From: an uncultured Acidovorax sp. | GTDB lineage: Bacteria; Pseudomonadota; Gammaproteobacteria; Burkholderiales; Burkholderiaceae_C | Direction: 5' to 3' | Assembly: GCA_913774955.1 (NCBI GenBank) | Contig: CAJYKV010000027.1 | Location: forward strand, 1 to 64,000 | DNA: 64,000 bases | In this document: piece by piece, positions 37,576 to 47,810 of the stretch | Layout: the number at the start of each line of letters is the position of its first letter | Position numbering within the stretch: position 1 is the first letter of the stretch | The notes under the pieces: model-generated | The model's database searches: none | Seen by the model: only the letters and a program-made list of their open reading frames with translations | What the model was told of the DNA's origin: nothing | Made by a program: the position numbers and the translations under genes

Positions 37576-39345
37576 GTGAATCCTCCGAACCCCGCCATCG
37601 TGACCCGAGGCGCTGCACGGCCGCTGCCGCGCTGGGCGCTGCTGCTGCTGTGCCTCGCGTATGTCGTGCCCGGCTTCGTGGCCCGCTCGCCGTGGAAGAA
37701 CGCGGACGTCACCGCCTTCGGCTACATGCTCGAGCTGGCCCGCGGGGCCACCGATTGGATGTCGCCCTCGCTCGCGGGCATGGCGCCGGACACCGACGGC
37801 CTGCTGCCCTACTGGCTCGGCGCGCTCGCCATCCAGGCCGCGCCGTCCTGGCTGGCCGCGGACACGGCCGCGCGCCTGCCCTTCGCCGCGCTGCTGGTCG
37901 CCACGCTCGCCGCGACCTGGTGGGGCATGTACCACCTCGCCCGCAGCCCGGCCGCCCAGCCCGTGGCATTCGCCTTCGGCGGCGAGGCCTCGCCGCCCGA
38001 CTATGCCCGGGCGATGGCCGACGGCGCCCTGCTCGCCCTGCTGGCCTGCCTGGGCCTCGCCCAGCTCTCCCACGAAGTCACCAGCTACCTCACCCAGCTC
38101 GCCTTCACGGCCCTGCTGTTCTTCGCGGCCGCCAGCCTGCCCCGGCGGAGCCTGCCGGCGTTCGCGGCCAGCCTGGCCGCCGCAGCGGCCGGGCTGCTGG
38201 GGCTGGTGCTGAGCGGTGCCCCGACGCTCGCCATGCTGCTGGGCGGCGGCAGCGCCCTGCTGGTCGCATGCACCGCGGGCGCCGATGACGATGCCGCCGT
38301 GTCCGCCAGGCCATCGCCCGCCCCGCGGTGGGCGGGGGGCGTGGCACTCGCCCTGCTCACGGCCATAGCGGCCGGGCTGGCGGGCGCGCTCGATCTCTGG
38401 CGCTGGCGGATCGTCACCGAGGATGAAGCCAAGGAGTGGCAGAGCCTGGTGCGCCTGCTGATCTGGTTCGCCTGGCCGGCCTGGCCCCTCGCGCTCTGGA
38501 CGCTCTGGCGCTGGCGCCGGCAGATCATCAGCAGGACCCTGCACCGGCACCTGCTGCTTCCGCTGTGGTTCGTCGCCGTCACCGTGTCCGCCACGGTGAC
38601 CACCCAGCCGGCCGACCGCGCCCTGCTGCTCGGGCTCCCCGCCCTGGCCACGCTGGCGGCCTTCGCCCTGCCGACGCTGCGGCGTGCCATCGCCTCGCTC
38701 ATCGACTGGTTCACGCTGCTGTTCTTCAGCGCTTCGGCCATCGTCATCTGGGTGATCTGGATCTCGGTGCAGACCGGCGTGCCCGCGAAGCCGGCCGCGA
38801 ACGTCGCGAAGCTCGCTCCTGGCTACACCGCCGAGTTCTCCGCCGTCGCGTTCGGCGTGGCCCTGCTGGCCACCCTGGCCTGGTGCGCGCTGGTGGGGTG
38901 GCGCGTCTCGCGCAACCGCACCGAGATCTGGAAGAGCCTGGTCCTGCCGGCGAGCGGCGCCGCCCTCGGCTGGCTGCTGCTGATGACGCTGTGGCTCCCG
39001 CTGCTGGACTACGGCCGCAGCTACCGTCCGCAGTCCGACAACCTGGCGCGCGTGCTGGGCGCCGATCCGGGATGCCTGCTCGTGCACGGCCTCGGCCGCG
39101 CGCAGACCGCGGGCCTGCAGTACCACGGCGACTGGACCATGCTGCCGGTGACGCGCGCCTCTGAAATACGCCAGAGCGAATGCCGATGGCTGGTGGCCGA
39201 CGCCTCCACGCAGCAGGCGGTCGACCGGCTGACCCGCGGCGGCGGCTGGGAACAGGTGGCGGTGGTGCCGCGCCCGACAGACCGCGGCGACCAGCTGCTG
39301 GTGCTGCGCCGCACCGGTGCCGGCCCCGGCAGCGGGCAGCCCTGA
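37576..39345 (+). CDS. ArnT-like integral membrane glycosyltransferase
   Basis: A 589-residue membrane protein with about 11-12 hydrophobic helices, resembling ArnT/PMT (GT-C) glycosyltransferases that use polyprenyl-phosphate sugars. The opening helix LPRWALLLLCLAYVVPGF is followed by the periplasmic loop RSPWKNADVTAFGYMLELARGATDWMSPSLAG, where GT-C enzymes keep their catalytic acidic residue. The soluble C-terminal ~100 residues contain CLLVHGLGRAQTAGLQYHG. I use GTG 37576 because a TTG 45 nt upstream lies within the rpmE2 terminator. Its acceptor (lipid A, protein or other) is unknown. Its stop overlaps the MATE exporter start by one base. Confidence 0.78.
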   Translation: MNPPNPAIVTRGAARPLPRWALLLLCLAYVVPGFVARSPWKNADVTAFGYMLELARGATDWMSPSLAGMAPDTDGLLPYWLGALAIQAAPSWLAADTAARLPFAALLVATLAATWWGMYHLARSPAAQPVAFAFGGEASPPDYARAMADGALLALLACLGLAQLSHEVTSYLTQLAFTALLFFAAASLPRRSLPAFAASLAAAAAGLLGLVLSGAPTLAMLLGGGSALLVACTAGADDDAAVSARPSPAPRWAGGVALALLTAIAAGLAGALDLWRWRIVTEDEAKEWQSLVRLLIWFAWPAWPLALWTLWRWRRQIISRTLHRHLLLPLWFVAVTVSATVTTQPADRALLLGLPALATLAAFALPTLRRAIASLIDWFTLLFFSASAIVIWVIWISVQTGVPAKPAANVAKLAPGYTAEFSAVAFGVALLATLAWCALVGWRVSRNRTEIWKSLVLPASGAALGWLLLMTLWLPLLDYGRSYRPQSDNLARVLGADPGCLLVHGLGRAQTAGLQYHGDWTMLPVTRASEIRQSECRWLVADASTQQAVDRLTRGGGWEQVAVVPRPTDRGDQLLVLRRTGAGPGSGQP

Positions 39346-40709
39346 TGCCCGCGGAACGCGCGCAGGTCGCGCGCCACGCAGCCACCGTGCTCGCGGGGCA
39401 ACTCGCCGTGATGGCCTTCGGCGTCACGGACACCATCGTCGCCGGCCGCCATGCGCCCGCATCGCTCGCGGCACTCTCCATCGGCTCGGCCGTCTACGTG
39501 AGCGTGTACGTCGCGCTCATGGGCATCCTGCAGGCGCTGCTGCCCGTCTGGGCCGAGCAGCGCGGCGCCGGAGAAACCACCGCCATCGGCCGCTCGGTGC
39601 GGCAGGCGCTCTACCTGTGCGCGCTCGCCAGCCTGCTGGGCATGGCCGTGCTGCTGTCGCCGGGCGCCATCCTCCGCTGGACCGAGGTGCCGGCCGATCT
39701 CCGCGCGGAAGTCGGCCGCTACCTGACCGTGCTCGCCGCCGCCCTGCCGCCGGCACTCGCCTTCCGCCTCTACACCACGCTCAATCAGGCCCTGGGCCGG
39801 CCGCAGCTCGTCACCTGGCTGCAGATGGGTTCGCTGCTGGTCAAGATTCCGCTCTCGATCGCCTTCACCTTCGGCTTCGCAGGCCTGCCGCCGCAAGGCG
39901 CCGTGGGCTGCGCCTGGGCCACGCTGGCGGTCAACTACCTGCTGCTGGCCATCGCCATCGGGCTGGTCCGGTCCTCCCCCCTCTATGCGCCGCTCGCACT
40001 GTGGCGCCGGCCGGAGCGGCCGGACCGCGCGCAGATCGCACGCTTCGCCCGGCTCGGTGTTCCCGCCGGGCTCGCCGTGATGGTGGAGGTCACATCCTTC
40101 ACGCTGATGGCGCTCTTCATCGCCCGGCAGGGCACGGTGGCCGCAGCGGCGCACCAGATCGCCGCCAACCTCACCGCCGTACTCTACATGGTGCCGCTCT
40201 CGCTTGCCATCGCCACCAGCGCGCGCGTGAGCTACTGGCGCGGCAGCGGGAACGAGGCCCTCGCCCGCCGGGTGGCCTGGATGGGTTTCCGGATGGCGGC
40301 GGCCATCGCCCTGGCGCTCTCCGCCCTGCTCTATGCGGCACGCGCGCCCCTGGCGTCGCTCTATACCGCCTCGGCGGACGTGCTCGCGATGGCCTTCGGC
40401 CTGCTGGCCTGGGTGGCGCTCTACCACGTCGCCGACGCGCTGCAGACGTTCTGCGCCTTCGTGCTGCGGTGCTATGGGATCACGATCGCGCCCCTGGCCA
40501 CGTACGGCGTGCTGCTCTGGGGCGCCGGGCTGCCTGCCGGCTACGCGCTCGCCTATGCCGGCTTCGCGGGCCGGGAGCCCTTGCACTCGCCCGCCGCCTT
40601 CTGGATCGGTGGCGCGCTCGCCCTGGTGGTCACCGCGGCCGTGTTCACCTCCATGCTGGCGCTGGCGCTCGGAAAAGCCGGCTCGGCCCCGCGCGCGGCG
40701 GGGCGCTGA
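39345..40709 (+). CDS. MATE-family efflux transporter
   Basis: A 454-residue 12-helix exporter of the multidrug and toxic-compound extrusion family, driven by Na+ or H+. Typical segments are LAGQLAVMAFGVTDTIVAGRH near residue 16, LGRPQLVTWLQMGSLLVKIPLSIAFTFG near 150 and VAAAAHQIAANLTAVLYMVPLSLAIATSARV near 265, the last being the second-bundle signature. The start ATG overlaps the preceding stop (TGATG), so both genes are translated from one transcript. Exported compounds cannot be told from the sequence. Confidence 0.92.
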   Translation: MPAERAQVARHAATVLAGQLAVMAFGVTDTIVAGRHAPASLAALSIGSAVYVSVYVALMGILQALLPVWAEQRGAGETTAIGRSVRQALYLCALASLLGMAVLLSPGAILRWTEVPADLRAEVGRYLTVLAAALPPALAFRLYTTLNQALGRPQLVTWLQMGSLLVKIPLSIAFTFGFAGLPPQGAVGCAWATLAVNYLLLAIAIGLVRSSPLYAPLALWRRPERPDRAQIARFARLGVPAGLAVMVEVTSFTLMALFIARQGTVAAAAHQIAANLTAVLYMVPLSLAIATSARVSYWRGSGNEALARRVAWMGFRMAAAIALALSALLYAARAPLASLYTASADVLAMAFGLLAWVALYHVADALQTFCAFVLRCYGITIAPLATYGVLLWGAGLPAGYALAYAGFAGREPLHSPAAFWIGGALALVVTAAVFTSMLALALGKAGSAPRAAGR

Positions 40710-40847
40710 AGCGGCTCGCACGCCGCTGCGGGTCAGGCCGTGTCGCCTCGTCCGGCTCCCCACGCTCCCTGGTGGCAGCCGGATGTGGCACTGCGCGACA
40801 CGCGACATGCCGCGACAGCGACAGCAACGGCCTTGCCCGGCCGCCCC

Positions 40848-42227
40848 TCAGACGCCCCTGGTTCCCGTTGCCGGCAGCGCCATGCCCCGGGGAGCCGCGC
40901 TGCGCTGGATCCGGTGCGGCGGGAACGTGACCGAGAACACCGAACCCTTGCCGACGGTGCTCTCGATCTGCAGCGTCGCGGAGTGGCGCTGCACCACGTG
41001 TTTGACGATGGCCAGCCCCAGGCCCGTGCCGCCGGTATCGCGCGAGCGGCTCCGGTCCACGCGGTAGAAGCGCTCGGTCAGCCGGGGAATGTGTACCGAA
41101 TCGATGCCCGGCCCGGTGTCGCGCACGGAGAACCGCGCGCCGCCGTCGGGCATCGGCGTCCACTCCACCGTGATGCAGCCGCCGGCGGGCGTGTAGCGCA
41201 CCGCGTTGCCGATCAGGTTCGCCATCGCGCTCTGCAGCTCGGCCGACACGCCCACCAGCTGCCCCGCGCCCCGCAGGTTCTCCGCCAGGGGAAACTCCAG
41301 CACGTGCGCGGCGGACTGGCTTCGCGTCAGCAGCGCCGACAGGCCCCGCGCTTCGTCCTCGCAGCGGCGCAGCAGCGCATCGATGGCGGTGCACTCCGTC
41401 AGGCCCGGTGGCGGGCTGCCTTCCAGCCGTGACAGCGTCAGCAGATCCTGCACCACGCTCTGCATCCGGCCCGCCTGCTGCGACATCATCCCGAGGTAGC
41501 GGGATCGCTCCTCGGCCGAGAGCGGCAGCGTCTGCAGCGTCTCGACGAAGCCCATCAGCACGGTGAGCGGCGTGCGGATCTCGTGGGACACGTTGGCCAC
41601 GAAGTCGCGCCGCATGGCCTCCGCCTGCTCCAGCGCCGTGACGTCGCGCGAGAGCAGCAGCTTGCGGCCATCGCCATAGGGATGCAGATGGACCGAGATG
41701 CGCACCGGACGAGAGGCCGTGCTCTCCCGCCCCTGCAGGACCACGTCGCCCGAGAAATCCTGCGCCGCATAGTAGGCACTGAATTCGGGATCACGCAGCA
41801 GGTTGCCGATCGACTGGCCCAGATCGCGCGTGGCGTCCAGCCCGAAATGCGTGGCGCCGATCTGGTTGCACCACTCGATGTGCCCCTCGGCATCGAGCAG
41901 CATCACGCCGTTCGGCGTGGCCTGCAGGGCCTCCAGGATCTCCTGCAGCCGCGCGTCGCTCGCGGCGATGTCGGCCTGCTTCTGGCGCAGCAGGCGCCGC
42001 GTGCGGTCCGCCAGCTCGCCCCACACGCCCTTGAGCGACGGGCAGTGCGCCAGATCACCGTCGCGCAGCCAGCGCACCACGCGGTAGCCCCGCGTGAGAT
42101 CCCACAGGAACCAGATCCAGGCCGCGGCAGCAGCGGTGACCACCGCTCCCCAGCGGCCGCCCCACAGCCATCCCAGCATCAGGCCGGCGATCTGGAAAGA
42201 GAGAAAGAAAAAGCAACGCCACACCAT
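40848..42227 (-). CDS. phoR: Phosphate regulon sensor histidine kinase PhoR
   Basis: A 459-residue inner-membrane kinase that phosphorylates PhoB when phosphate is scarce. Two N-terminal membrane helices (about residues 3-42) are followed by a PAS domain (about 92-200, LQEILEALQATPNGVMLLD). The dimerisation box FVANVSHEIRTPLTVLMGF contains the phosphorylated His215. The ATPase domain shows NLIGNAVRYTP, VRDTGPGID and GGTGLGLAIVKHVVQRH. The annotated ATG at 42227 is preceded by a possible GTG ten codons upstream. It follows phoB after 188 bp, an unusually wide gap for this pair, so it may have its own promoter. Confidence 0.95.
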   Translation of the reverse strand: MVWRCFFFLSFQIAGLMLGWLWGGRWGAVVTAAAAAWIWFLWDLTRGYRVVRWLRDGDLAHCPSLKGVWGELADRTRRLLRQKQADIAASDARLQEILEALQATPNGVMLLDAEGHIEWCNQIGATHFGLDATRDLGQSIGNLLRDPEFSAYYAAQDFSGDVVLQGRESTASRPVRISVHLHPYGDGRKLLLSRDVTALEQAEAMRRDFVANVSHEIRTPLTVLMGFVETLQTLPLSAEERSRYLGMMSQQAGRMQSVVQDLLTLSRLEGSPPPGLTECTAIDALLRRCEDEARGLSALLTRSQSAAHVLEFPLAENLRGAGQLVGVSAELQSAMANLIGNAVRYTPAGGCITVEWTPMPDGGARFSVRDTGPGIDSVHIPRLTERFYRVDRSRSRDTGGTGLGLAIVKHVVQRHSATLQIESTVGKGSVFSVTFPPHRIQRSAAPRGMALPATGTRGV

Positions 42228-42415
42228 GGGAGTCCGGCGAGACTGCACAGGAACCACCGCTCACAGGTCCTGCGCGCCCCGCCGCCTTTTGTCAGATAAC
42301 GCACACCGGCTCGCACTTCCGGGCCCGGTTGCTGCGGGAGGGAGCCTGTCCTGCCCGCGCAGCCTGCATTCCCGGCGATCGACCCACCGCCCCGCCGACG
42401 GGGCCCGCAGCAGGG

Positions 42416-43123
42416 TCAGGCGCGCATCAGCGCCGCAGGCTGCGCCGTCAGGCGGTAGCCGGCACCGCGCACGGTCTCCACCATGGCCCCCGCGACGCCC
42501 AGCGCCTCCCGCAGCCGCTTCACATGCACGTCCACCGTGCGTTCCTCGATGAACACATGGTCGCCCCACACCTTGTCGAGCAGCTGCGCGCGGCTGTGCA
42601 CGCGCTCGGGATGCTTCATGAGGTAGTGCAGCAGCTTGAACTCCGTCGGGCCGACCTTGAGCTGTTGCCCCTGGTAGGTCACGCGGTAGGTGCCGGCATC
42701 CAGCACCAGCTCGGAAATCGTCACCGTGTCCGTCGCCTGTTCCGGCGCCCGGCGGCGCAGCACCGCGCGGATGCGTGCCAGCAGTTCCTGCGTGGAGAAC
42801 GGCTTGGTGATGTAGTCGTCCGCGCCCGCATCCAGGCCCGCCACCTTGTCGGGCTCGTCGCCACGGGCCGTGAGCATGAGGATGGGGATGGGTTTGGTGC
42901 GGGCGTCGGCGCGCCACTTGCGCGCCAGCTGCAGGCCGCTCTGGCCGGGCAGCATCCAGTCGAGCAGGATCACGTCGGGCAGCACGGCATCGAGCTCGCG
43001 CTGCGCGGATTCGCCGTCCTCCGACCAGATCGGCTGGAAGCCGTTGTGGCGCAGGTTGACCGCGATCAGTTCCGCGATCGCGGACTCGTCTTCGACAATC
43101 AGTACGCGGGGAAGTCTCTTCAT
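42416..43123 (-). CDS. phoB: Phosphate regulon response regulator PhoB
   Basis: A 235-residue OmpR/PhoB-type regulator that binds PHO boxes and recruits sigma70 polymerase. The receiver domain has acidic Glu11/Asp12, the phosphoacceptor Asp55 in VILLDWMLPG and Lys107 in ITKPFS. The winged-helix DNA-binding domain runs from about 135, with VGPTEFKLLHYLMKHPERVHSRAQLLDKVWG and the recognition helix segment ERTVDVHVKRLREAL. PHO boxes that it should recognise occur at pstS, ppx, ppk and possibly olsB in this window. It starts 14 bp after phoU. Confidence 0.96.
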   Translation of the reverse strand: MKRLPRVLIVEDESAIAELIAVNLRHNGFQPIWSEDGESAQRELDAVLPDVILLDWMLPGQSGLQLARKWRADARTKPIPILMLTARGDEPDKVAGLDAGADDYITKPFSTQELLARIRAVLRRRAPEQATDTVTISELVLDAGTYRVTYQGQQLKVGPTEFKLLHYLMKHPERVHSRAQLLDKVWGDHVFIEERTVDVHVKRLREALGVAGAMVETVRGAGYRLTAQPAALMRA

Positions 43124-43137
43124 GGACAGCGGGCCTT

Positions 43138-43839
43138 TCAGAGAACGGCCGATTCGATCTCCTCGAGGGCCGTGTGGCGCACGTCCTTGCCCTTGACGAG
43201 ATAGATGATGAGTTCGGCCACGTTCTTGGAGTGGTCGCCGATGCGTTCGATGGCCTTGGCGAGGAACAGCAGATCGAGGCTCGCGGAAATCGTGCGCGGG
43301 TCTTCCATCATGTAGGTGATGAGCTTGCGCACGAAGCCGTCGAACTCGCGGTCGATCAGGTCGTCCTCCTTCAGGATGGCGACGGCCGCCTTCGTGTCGA
43401 GCCGGGCGAACGCGTCCAGCGCCTTGCGCAGCAGGCCCGACGCCAGATCGGCCGCCACGCGCAGGTCGGTGGTCGGCAGCGAACGCGCCGAGCCGCTCTC
43501 GATGATGGCCTTGACCATGCGGGCCATCTTGTTGGCCTCGTCGCCCATGCGCTCCAGGTTGGCCGTGGCCTTGGAGAACGCGATCAGCAGGCGCAGGTCG
43601 CGGGCCGTGGGCTGGCGGCGCGCGATGATGGACGACAGCTCATGGTCGATCTCGACCTCCATCGCATTCACGCGGTGCTCGGTGGCGGCCACCTGGTCGG
43701 CGGCCTCGACGCTGAACTGCGACAGCGCGTAGATGGCCTGGCGGATCTGGGACTCGACGAGCCCCCCCAGCTCCATGACACGGGCGGAGATGCTGTTGAG
43801 TTCGCTGTCGAACTGGGAAGAAAGGTGTTTTTCGGGCAT
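43138..43839 (-). CDS. phoU: Phosphate signalling protein PhoU
   Basis: A 233-residue all-helical protein that links the Pst transporter to PhoR and silences the regulon when phosphate is plentiful. The two PhoU repeats are visible: ELNSISARVMELGGLVESQI and the metal-binding NLERMGDEANKMARMV near residue 95; the second repeat has AIERIGDHSKNVAELIIYLV near residue 200. Length matches the family. It is located between pstB (20 bp upstream) and phoB (14 bp downstream), an arrangement that puts sensor, regulator and transporter in one transcription unit. Confidence 0.96.
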   Translation of the reverse strand: MPEKHLSSQFDSELNSISARVMELGGLVESQIRQAIYALSQFSVEAADQVAATEHRVNAMEVEIDHELSSIIARRQPTARDLRLLIAFSKATANLERMGDEANKMARMVKAIIESGSARSLPTTDLRVAADLASGLLRKALDAFARLDTKAAVAILKEDDLIDREFDGFVRKLITYMMEDPRTISASLDLLFLAKAIERIGDHSKNVAELIIYLVKGKDVRHTALEEIESAVL

Positions 43840-43859
43840 GCGGAAGTCTCCTCGTCCGT

Positions 43860-44633
43860 TCAGCCGAAGCGGCCGGTGATGTAGTCCTCGGTCTCCTTGC
43901 GCTGGGGCTTGAAGAACATCTGCTCGGTCTCGCCGAATTCCATCAGGTCGCCCAGGTACATGTAGGCCGTGTAGTCGCTGCAGCGTGCGGCCTGCTGCAT
44001 GTTGTGCGTCACGATGACCACGGTGTAGTCGTTCTTCAGCTCGGCGATCAGTTCCTCGACCTTGGCCGTGGAGATCGGGTCGAGCGCCGAGCACGGCTCG
44101 TCGAGCAGCAGCACCTCGGGCTTGATCGCGATGCCGCGCGCGATGCACAGCCGCTGCTGCTGGCCGCCGGAGAGGCCGGAGCCGCTCTGGTGCAGCTTGT
44201 CCTTCACCTCGCTCCACAGGGCCGCCTTGCGCAGCGCCCATTCCACGCGGTCGTCCATGTCGGTGGCGTTCAGGCTCTCGAAGAGCTTCACGCCGAAGGC
44301 GATGTTGTCGTAGATCGACATCGGGAACGGCGTAGGCTTCTGGAACACCATGCCGACCTTGGCACGGATCAGGGCCACGTCCTGCTTGCTGGTGAGCAGG
44401 TTCTCGCCGTCGAGGAGGATCTGCCCTTCGGCGCGCTGCTCGGGATACAGCTCGTACATGCGGTTGAACGTGCGCAGCAGCGTGGACTTGCCGCAGCCCG
44501 ACGGGCCGATGAAGGCCGTGACCTTCTTCTCGGGAATGTCGAGGTTGATGCCCTTGAGGGCGTGGAACTTGCCGTAGTAGAAGTTCAGGTCGCGGACCGT
44601 GATCTTGGAGGCGCCGGTGGGATTCGTGGACAT
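43860..44633 (-). CDS. pstB: Phosphate ABC transporter ATP-binding protein PstB
   Basis: A 257-residue ATPase powering high-affinity phosphate import. Walker [20 protein letters not shown] is near residue 38, the Q-loop [15 protein letters not shown] near 90, the ABC signature [20 protein letters not shown] near 147, Walker [15 protein letters not shown] near 170 and the H-loop IVTHNMQQA near 205. These features and the [19 protein letters not shown] ending are standard for PstB. It lies 34 bp after pstA and 20 bp before phoU. Confidence 0.97.
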   Translation of the reverse strand: MSTNPTGASKITVRDLNFYYGKFHALKGINLDIPEKKVTAFIGPSGCGKSTLLRTFNRMYELYPEQRAEGQILLDGENLLTSKQDVALIRAKVGMVFQKPTPFPMSIYDNIAFGVKLFESLNATDMDDRVEWALRKAALWSEVKDKLHQSGSGLSGGQQQRLCIARGIAIKPEVLLLDEPCSALDPISTAKVEELIAELKNDYTVVIVTHNMQQAARCSDYTAYMYLGDLMEFGETEQMFFKPQRKETEDYITGRFG

Positions 44634-44667
44634 GGGAATGGACCGATCTGGGCGGAAAGGGTGGGTC

Positions 44668-45552
44668 TCAGGATTTCTGGCGCGTCAGCACCCGGGCCAG
44701 GATGTTCAGGCCCAGCACCGCGACGGTGATCAGGAACACGCCGGCCCATGCCAGCTGCTGCCAATTCTCGTACGGGCTCATCGCGAACTTGAAGATGGTC
44801 ACCGGCAGGCTGGCCATGGGCTTGGACAGATCGGCGTTCCAGAACTGGTTGTTGAGCGCTGTGAAGAGCAGCGGGGCCGTCTCGCCGGCGATGCGGGCCA
44901 CGGCGAGCAGCACCCCCGTGATCACGCCGGCGCGGGCCGCGCGCAGCGTCACCAGGATGATGACCTTCCACTTGGGCGTGCCCAGGGCGTAGGCGGCTTC
45001 GCGCAGGCTGGCCGGCACCAGCACCAGCATGTTCTCGGTCGTGCGGATGACCACCGGGATGACGATGAGCGCCAGCGCCAGGATGCCCGCATAGGCCGAG
45101 AAACTCTTGAAGCGCGCGACCACCACGGCATAGACGAAGAGCCCGATCACGATGCTGGGCGCCGACAGCAGGATGTCGTTCACGAAGCGCGTGGCCGACG
45201 CGAGCCAACTGCTCTTGTCGTATTCGGCCAGGTACACGCCGGCCATGATGCCGATGGGCGTGCCGACGAAGGTGGCCAGCAACACCATCACGAACGAACC
45301 GAAGATCGCGTTCGAGATGCCGCCGGCTTCGTTGGGCGGCGGTGTCATCTGCGTGAACAGCGCCACGCTGAGGCCGCCGATGCCCAGGCGGATCGTCTCC
45401 CAGAGGATCCAGACCAGCCAGAACACGCCGAAGGCCATGGCCGCCAGCGACAGTCCGAGGGCGATGTTGTTCAGGCGCTTGCGGCTGGCGTAGCGCGCCT
45501 GGCGTTCGGTGGCCAGTTGTGCCGCCGAAATGAGTTGCTGCGAGGTGCTCAC
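44668..45552 (-). CDS. pstA: Phosphate ABC transporter permease PstA
   Basis: A 294-residue inner-membrane permease subunit with six or so hydrophobic helices. The BPD transport signature region is near residue 180-215 ([35 protein letters not shown]). An N-terminal cytoplasmic tail rich in Gln and Arg precedes the first helix ([21 protein letters not shown]). The start is a GTG at 45552 that overlaps the pstC stop as GTGA, so translation is coupled to pstC. Together with PstC it forms the channel for phosphate delivered by PstS. Confidence 0.95.
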   Translation of the reverse strand: MSTSQQLISAAQLATERQARYASRKRLNNIALGLSLAAMAFGVFWLVWILWETIRLGIGGLSVALFTQMTPPPNEAGGISNAIFGSFVMVLLATFVGTPIGIMAGVYLAEYDKSSWLASATRFVNDILLSAPSIVIGLFVYAVVVARFKSFSAYAGILALALIVIPVVIRTTENMLVLVPASLREAAYALGTPKWKVIILVTLRAARAGVITGVLLAVARIAGETAPLLFTALNNQFWNADLSKPMASLPVTIFKFAMSPYENWQQLAWAGVFLITVAVLGLNILARVLTRQKS

Positions 45553-46559
45553 GAGCGGGCTCCTTCATTCTTCTGCAGGCGCGACAGCAGCACCTTGGAG
45601 AGCGACAGCACGACGAAGGTGATGAAGAACAGCACCAGGCCGAGATAGATCAGCGAGGCCTGGTGGAGGCCTTCGCCGGCTTCGGCGAATTCGTTGGCGA
45701 GCGCCGACGTGATGCTGTTGGCCGCCTGGAAGACGGACAGCGAGTCGAGCTGGTTCATGTTGCCGATCACGAAGGTGACCGCCATGGTTTCGCCGAGCGC
45801 CCGGCCGAGGCCGAGCATGATGCCGCCGAGCACCCCGGTCTTGGTATAGGGAAGCACCACCTTCCACACCACTTCCCAGGTGGTGGAGCCCAGGCCGTAG
45901 GCGGACTCCTTGAGCAGCGCGGGGGTGACTTCGAAAACGTCGCGCATCACGGAAGCGATGAACGGAATGATCATGATCGCCAGGATGATCCCTGCCGACA
46001 GGATGCCGATGCCCACCGGCGGGCCGGACACCAGTGCGCCGAAGTAGGGAACGCCCGACAGCAGCGACTGCAGCGGCTGCTGCACCCAGGTCGCGAGGAT
46101 CGGGCCGAACACCATCAGGCCCCACATGCCGTACACGATCGACGGCACGGCGGCCAGCAGTTCAATGGCGGTACCCAGCGGCCGCTTGAGCCAGGCCGGG
46201 GACAGCTCGGTCAGGAACAGCGCGATGCCGAAGCTCACCGGCACCGCGATCAGCAGCGCGATGAACGACGTGGCCAGCGTGCCGTAGATCATCACCAGCC
46301 CGCCGTAATCGTTCTGCACCGGATCCCACACGCTGCGGGCCAGGAACGTCACACCGTACTTCTCGATGGACGGCCACGCGCCGATCACGAGCGACACCAG
46401 GATGCCGATCAGCAACGCCAGGGTCAGCATCGCGGCGCCCCGGGCGAGCCACGCAAAAATGCGGTCGGCCACGGCTCCGGAGAGCAGCGGCGCGCGGGGA
46501 GGTGTGGTGTGGGGTACGCCTGCGCTGCGCTGCAGCGGTGGGGCGGAACGTGCGGGCAT
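45549..46559 (-). CDS. pstC: Phosphate ABC transporter permease PstC
   Basis: A 336-residue inner-membrane permease. After a Pro-rich tail (about 25 residues) come six hydrophobic helices beginning [33 protein letters not shown]. The family loop [20 protein letters not shown] and the ATPase-contact segment [27 protein letters not shown] (near 215) are present. Start [10 protein letters not shown] at 46559; the longer open frame upstream runs into pstS and is spurious. A perfect 13-bp stem-loop lies in the 83 bp between pstS and this gene. Confidence 0.94.
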   Translation of the reverse strand: MPARSAPPLQRSAGVPHTTPPRAPLLSGAVADRIFAWLARGAAMLTLALLIGILVSLVIGAWPSIEKYGVTFLARSVWDPVQNDYGGLVMIYGTLATSFIALLIAVPVSFGIALFLTELSPAWLKRPLGTAIELLAAVPSIVYGMWGLMVFGPILATWVQQPLQSLLSGVPYFGALVSGPPVGIGILSAGIILAIMIIPFIASVMRDVFEVTPALLKESAYGLGSTTWEVVWKVVLPYTKTGVLGGIMLGLGRALGETMAVTFVIGNMNQLDSLSVFQAANSITSALANEFAEAGEGLHQASLIYLGLVLFFITFVVLSLSKVLLSRLQKNEGARS

Positions 46560-46600
46560 GGTGCTGGACACGGCGTGCGGCCTTCTTTGCAGGGGGTCTG

Positions 46601-46634
46601 GCCGTCTTCCGCCGGCTGAAGGGCGGAAGACGGC
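46601..46634 (-). promoter_or_regulatory. Intercistronic stem-loop between pstS and pstC
   Basis: A perfect 13-bp inverted repeat GCCGTCTTCCGCC (46601-46613) and GGCGGAAGACGGC (46622-46634) with an 8-nt loop begins 9 bp past the pstS stop. No T-run follows on the minus strand, so it is more likely an RNA-stability/processing element that raises pstS over pstCAB than a terminator. Confidence 0.65.
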
Positions 46635-46642
46635 GTGGGAAC

Positions 46643-47683
46643 TTACTTCAGCGAGATCGCCTTGCCGGAAGTGTCCTTGATCTCTTCCCAGGACTTCAGC
46701 ACCACGGCCTTCACGGCGTCGGGCATCGGCACATAGTCGAGGTCGGTAGCGGTCTTGTCGCCGCTCTTGTAGGCCCAGTCGAAGAACTTCAGCGACGTGG
46801 CGGCCTGGACGGGCTTGTCCTGTGCCTTGTGCATCAGGATGAAGGTGGCACCGGTGATAGGCCAGGATTCCTTGCCCTTCTGGTTCGTCAGGATCTGGTA
46901 GAAGCTCTTGGACCAGTCGGCGCCGGCTGCAGCGGCCTTGAAGGCGTCGTCGTCGGGCGACACGAAGGCGCCGTCGGCGTTCTGCAGCTGCACGTAGGTC
47001 AGCTTGTTCTGCTTGACGTAGGCGTATTCCACATAGCCGATCGAATTGGGCAGGCGGCCGACGAACGCTGCCACGCCTTCGTTGCCCTTGCCACCCGCGC
47101 CGGTGGGCCAGTTCACTGCCGTGCCTTCGCCGACCTTGGACTTCCACTCCTCGTTCACCTTCGACAGGTAGTTCGTGAAGATGAAGCTGGTGCCGGAGCC
47201 GTCGGCACGGCGCACGGGAGCGATCTGAGCGTCCGGCAGGTTCACACCGGGGTTCAGCGCCTTGATGGCGGCATCGGACCAGTTCGTGACCTTGCCCAGG
47301 TAGATGTCGCCCAGCACCTGGCCGCTCAGCTTGATCTGGCCCGGGGCGATGCCCTTGATGTTGACGACCGGCACCACGCCGCCGATCACGGTGGGGAACT
47401 GCACCAGGCCCTTCTTGGCCAGCTCGTCATCCTTCAGGGGTGCGTCCGATGCGCCGAAATCGACCGTCTTGGCTTCGATCTGGCGCAGGCCGGCACCCGA
47501 GCCGACGGATTGGTAGTTGATCTTGACCCCGGTTGCCTTGTTGTAATCGGCCGCCCACTTGGAATACAGCGGAGCGGGGAAACTGGCGCCAGCGCCCGTG
47601 GCTTCCTGCTGGGCCCACGCGCTGGAGAACGCGCCCGCCGCCACCACACCCGACACCAGAACCCGAATCACAGACAGTTTCAT
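46643..47683 (-). CDS. pstS: Periplasmic phosphate-binding protein PstS
   Basis: A 346-residue periplasmic receptor that captures phosphate for PstCAB. The signal peptide [19 protein letters not shown] is cleaved after SSAWA, leaving [20 protein letters not shown] as the mature start. Ligand-binding segments [10 protein letters not shown] near residue 73 and [17 protein letters not shown] near 158 match the family, and the C-terminus [21 protein letters not shown] is typical. A PHO box about 52-69 bp upstream (47735-47752) indicates strong induction by PhoB. It is first in the pst-pho operon. Confidence 0.97.
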   Translation of the reverse strand: MKLSVIRVLVSGVVAAGAFSSAWAQQEATGAGASFPAPLYSKWAADYNKATGVKINYQSVGSGAGLRQIEAKTVDFGASDAPLKDDELAKKGLVQFPTVIGGVVPVVNIKGIAPGQIKLSGQVLGDIYLGKVTNWSDAAIKALNPGVNLPDAQIAPVRRADGSGTSFIFTNYLSKVNEEWKSKVGEGTAVNWPTGAGGKGNEGVAAFVGRLPNSIGYVEYAYVKQNKLTYVQLQNADGAFVSPDDDAFKAAAAGADWSKSFYQILTNQKGKESWPITGATFILMHKAQDKPVQAATSLKFFDWAYKSGDKTATDLDYVPMPDAVKAVVLKSWEEIKDTSGKAISLK

Positions 47684-47734
47684 GAAGGAACCTCTTGGTT
47701 GAGAAATCAGTGATGGCGAATGTAGAAGCCCTTT

Positions 47735-47752
47735 ATGACAACACTGTGACGC
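47735..47752 (-). promoter_or_regulatory. PHO box of pstS
   Basis: On the minus strand, GCGTCAC-AGTG-TTGTCAT fits the 7-4-7 PhoB pattern (CTGTCAT repeats): four of seven in the first unit, six of seven in the second. It lies about 52-69 bp upstream of the pstS ATG, the expected position. It shares the 234-bp intergenic region with the ppx PHO box. Confidence 0.75.
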
Positions 47753-47810
47753 CCGGCTCCCACTGTCACGCCGGGCTTCCCTCGAAACGGGGCGGCAACG
47801 GGCCGCCGTC

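Noticed and set aside
40710-40847. Gap between the MATE and phoR genes as a site for a bidirectional terminator
   Set aside because: Only weak GC stems (for example CGGCC/GGCCG near 40830) without T-runs are visible.
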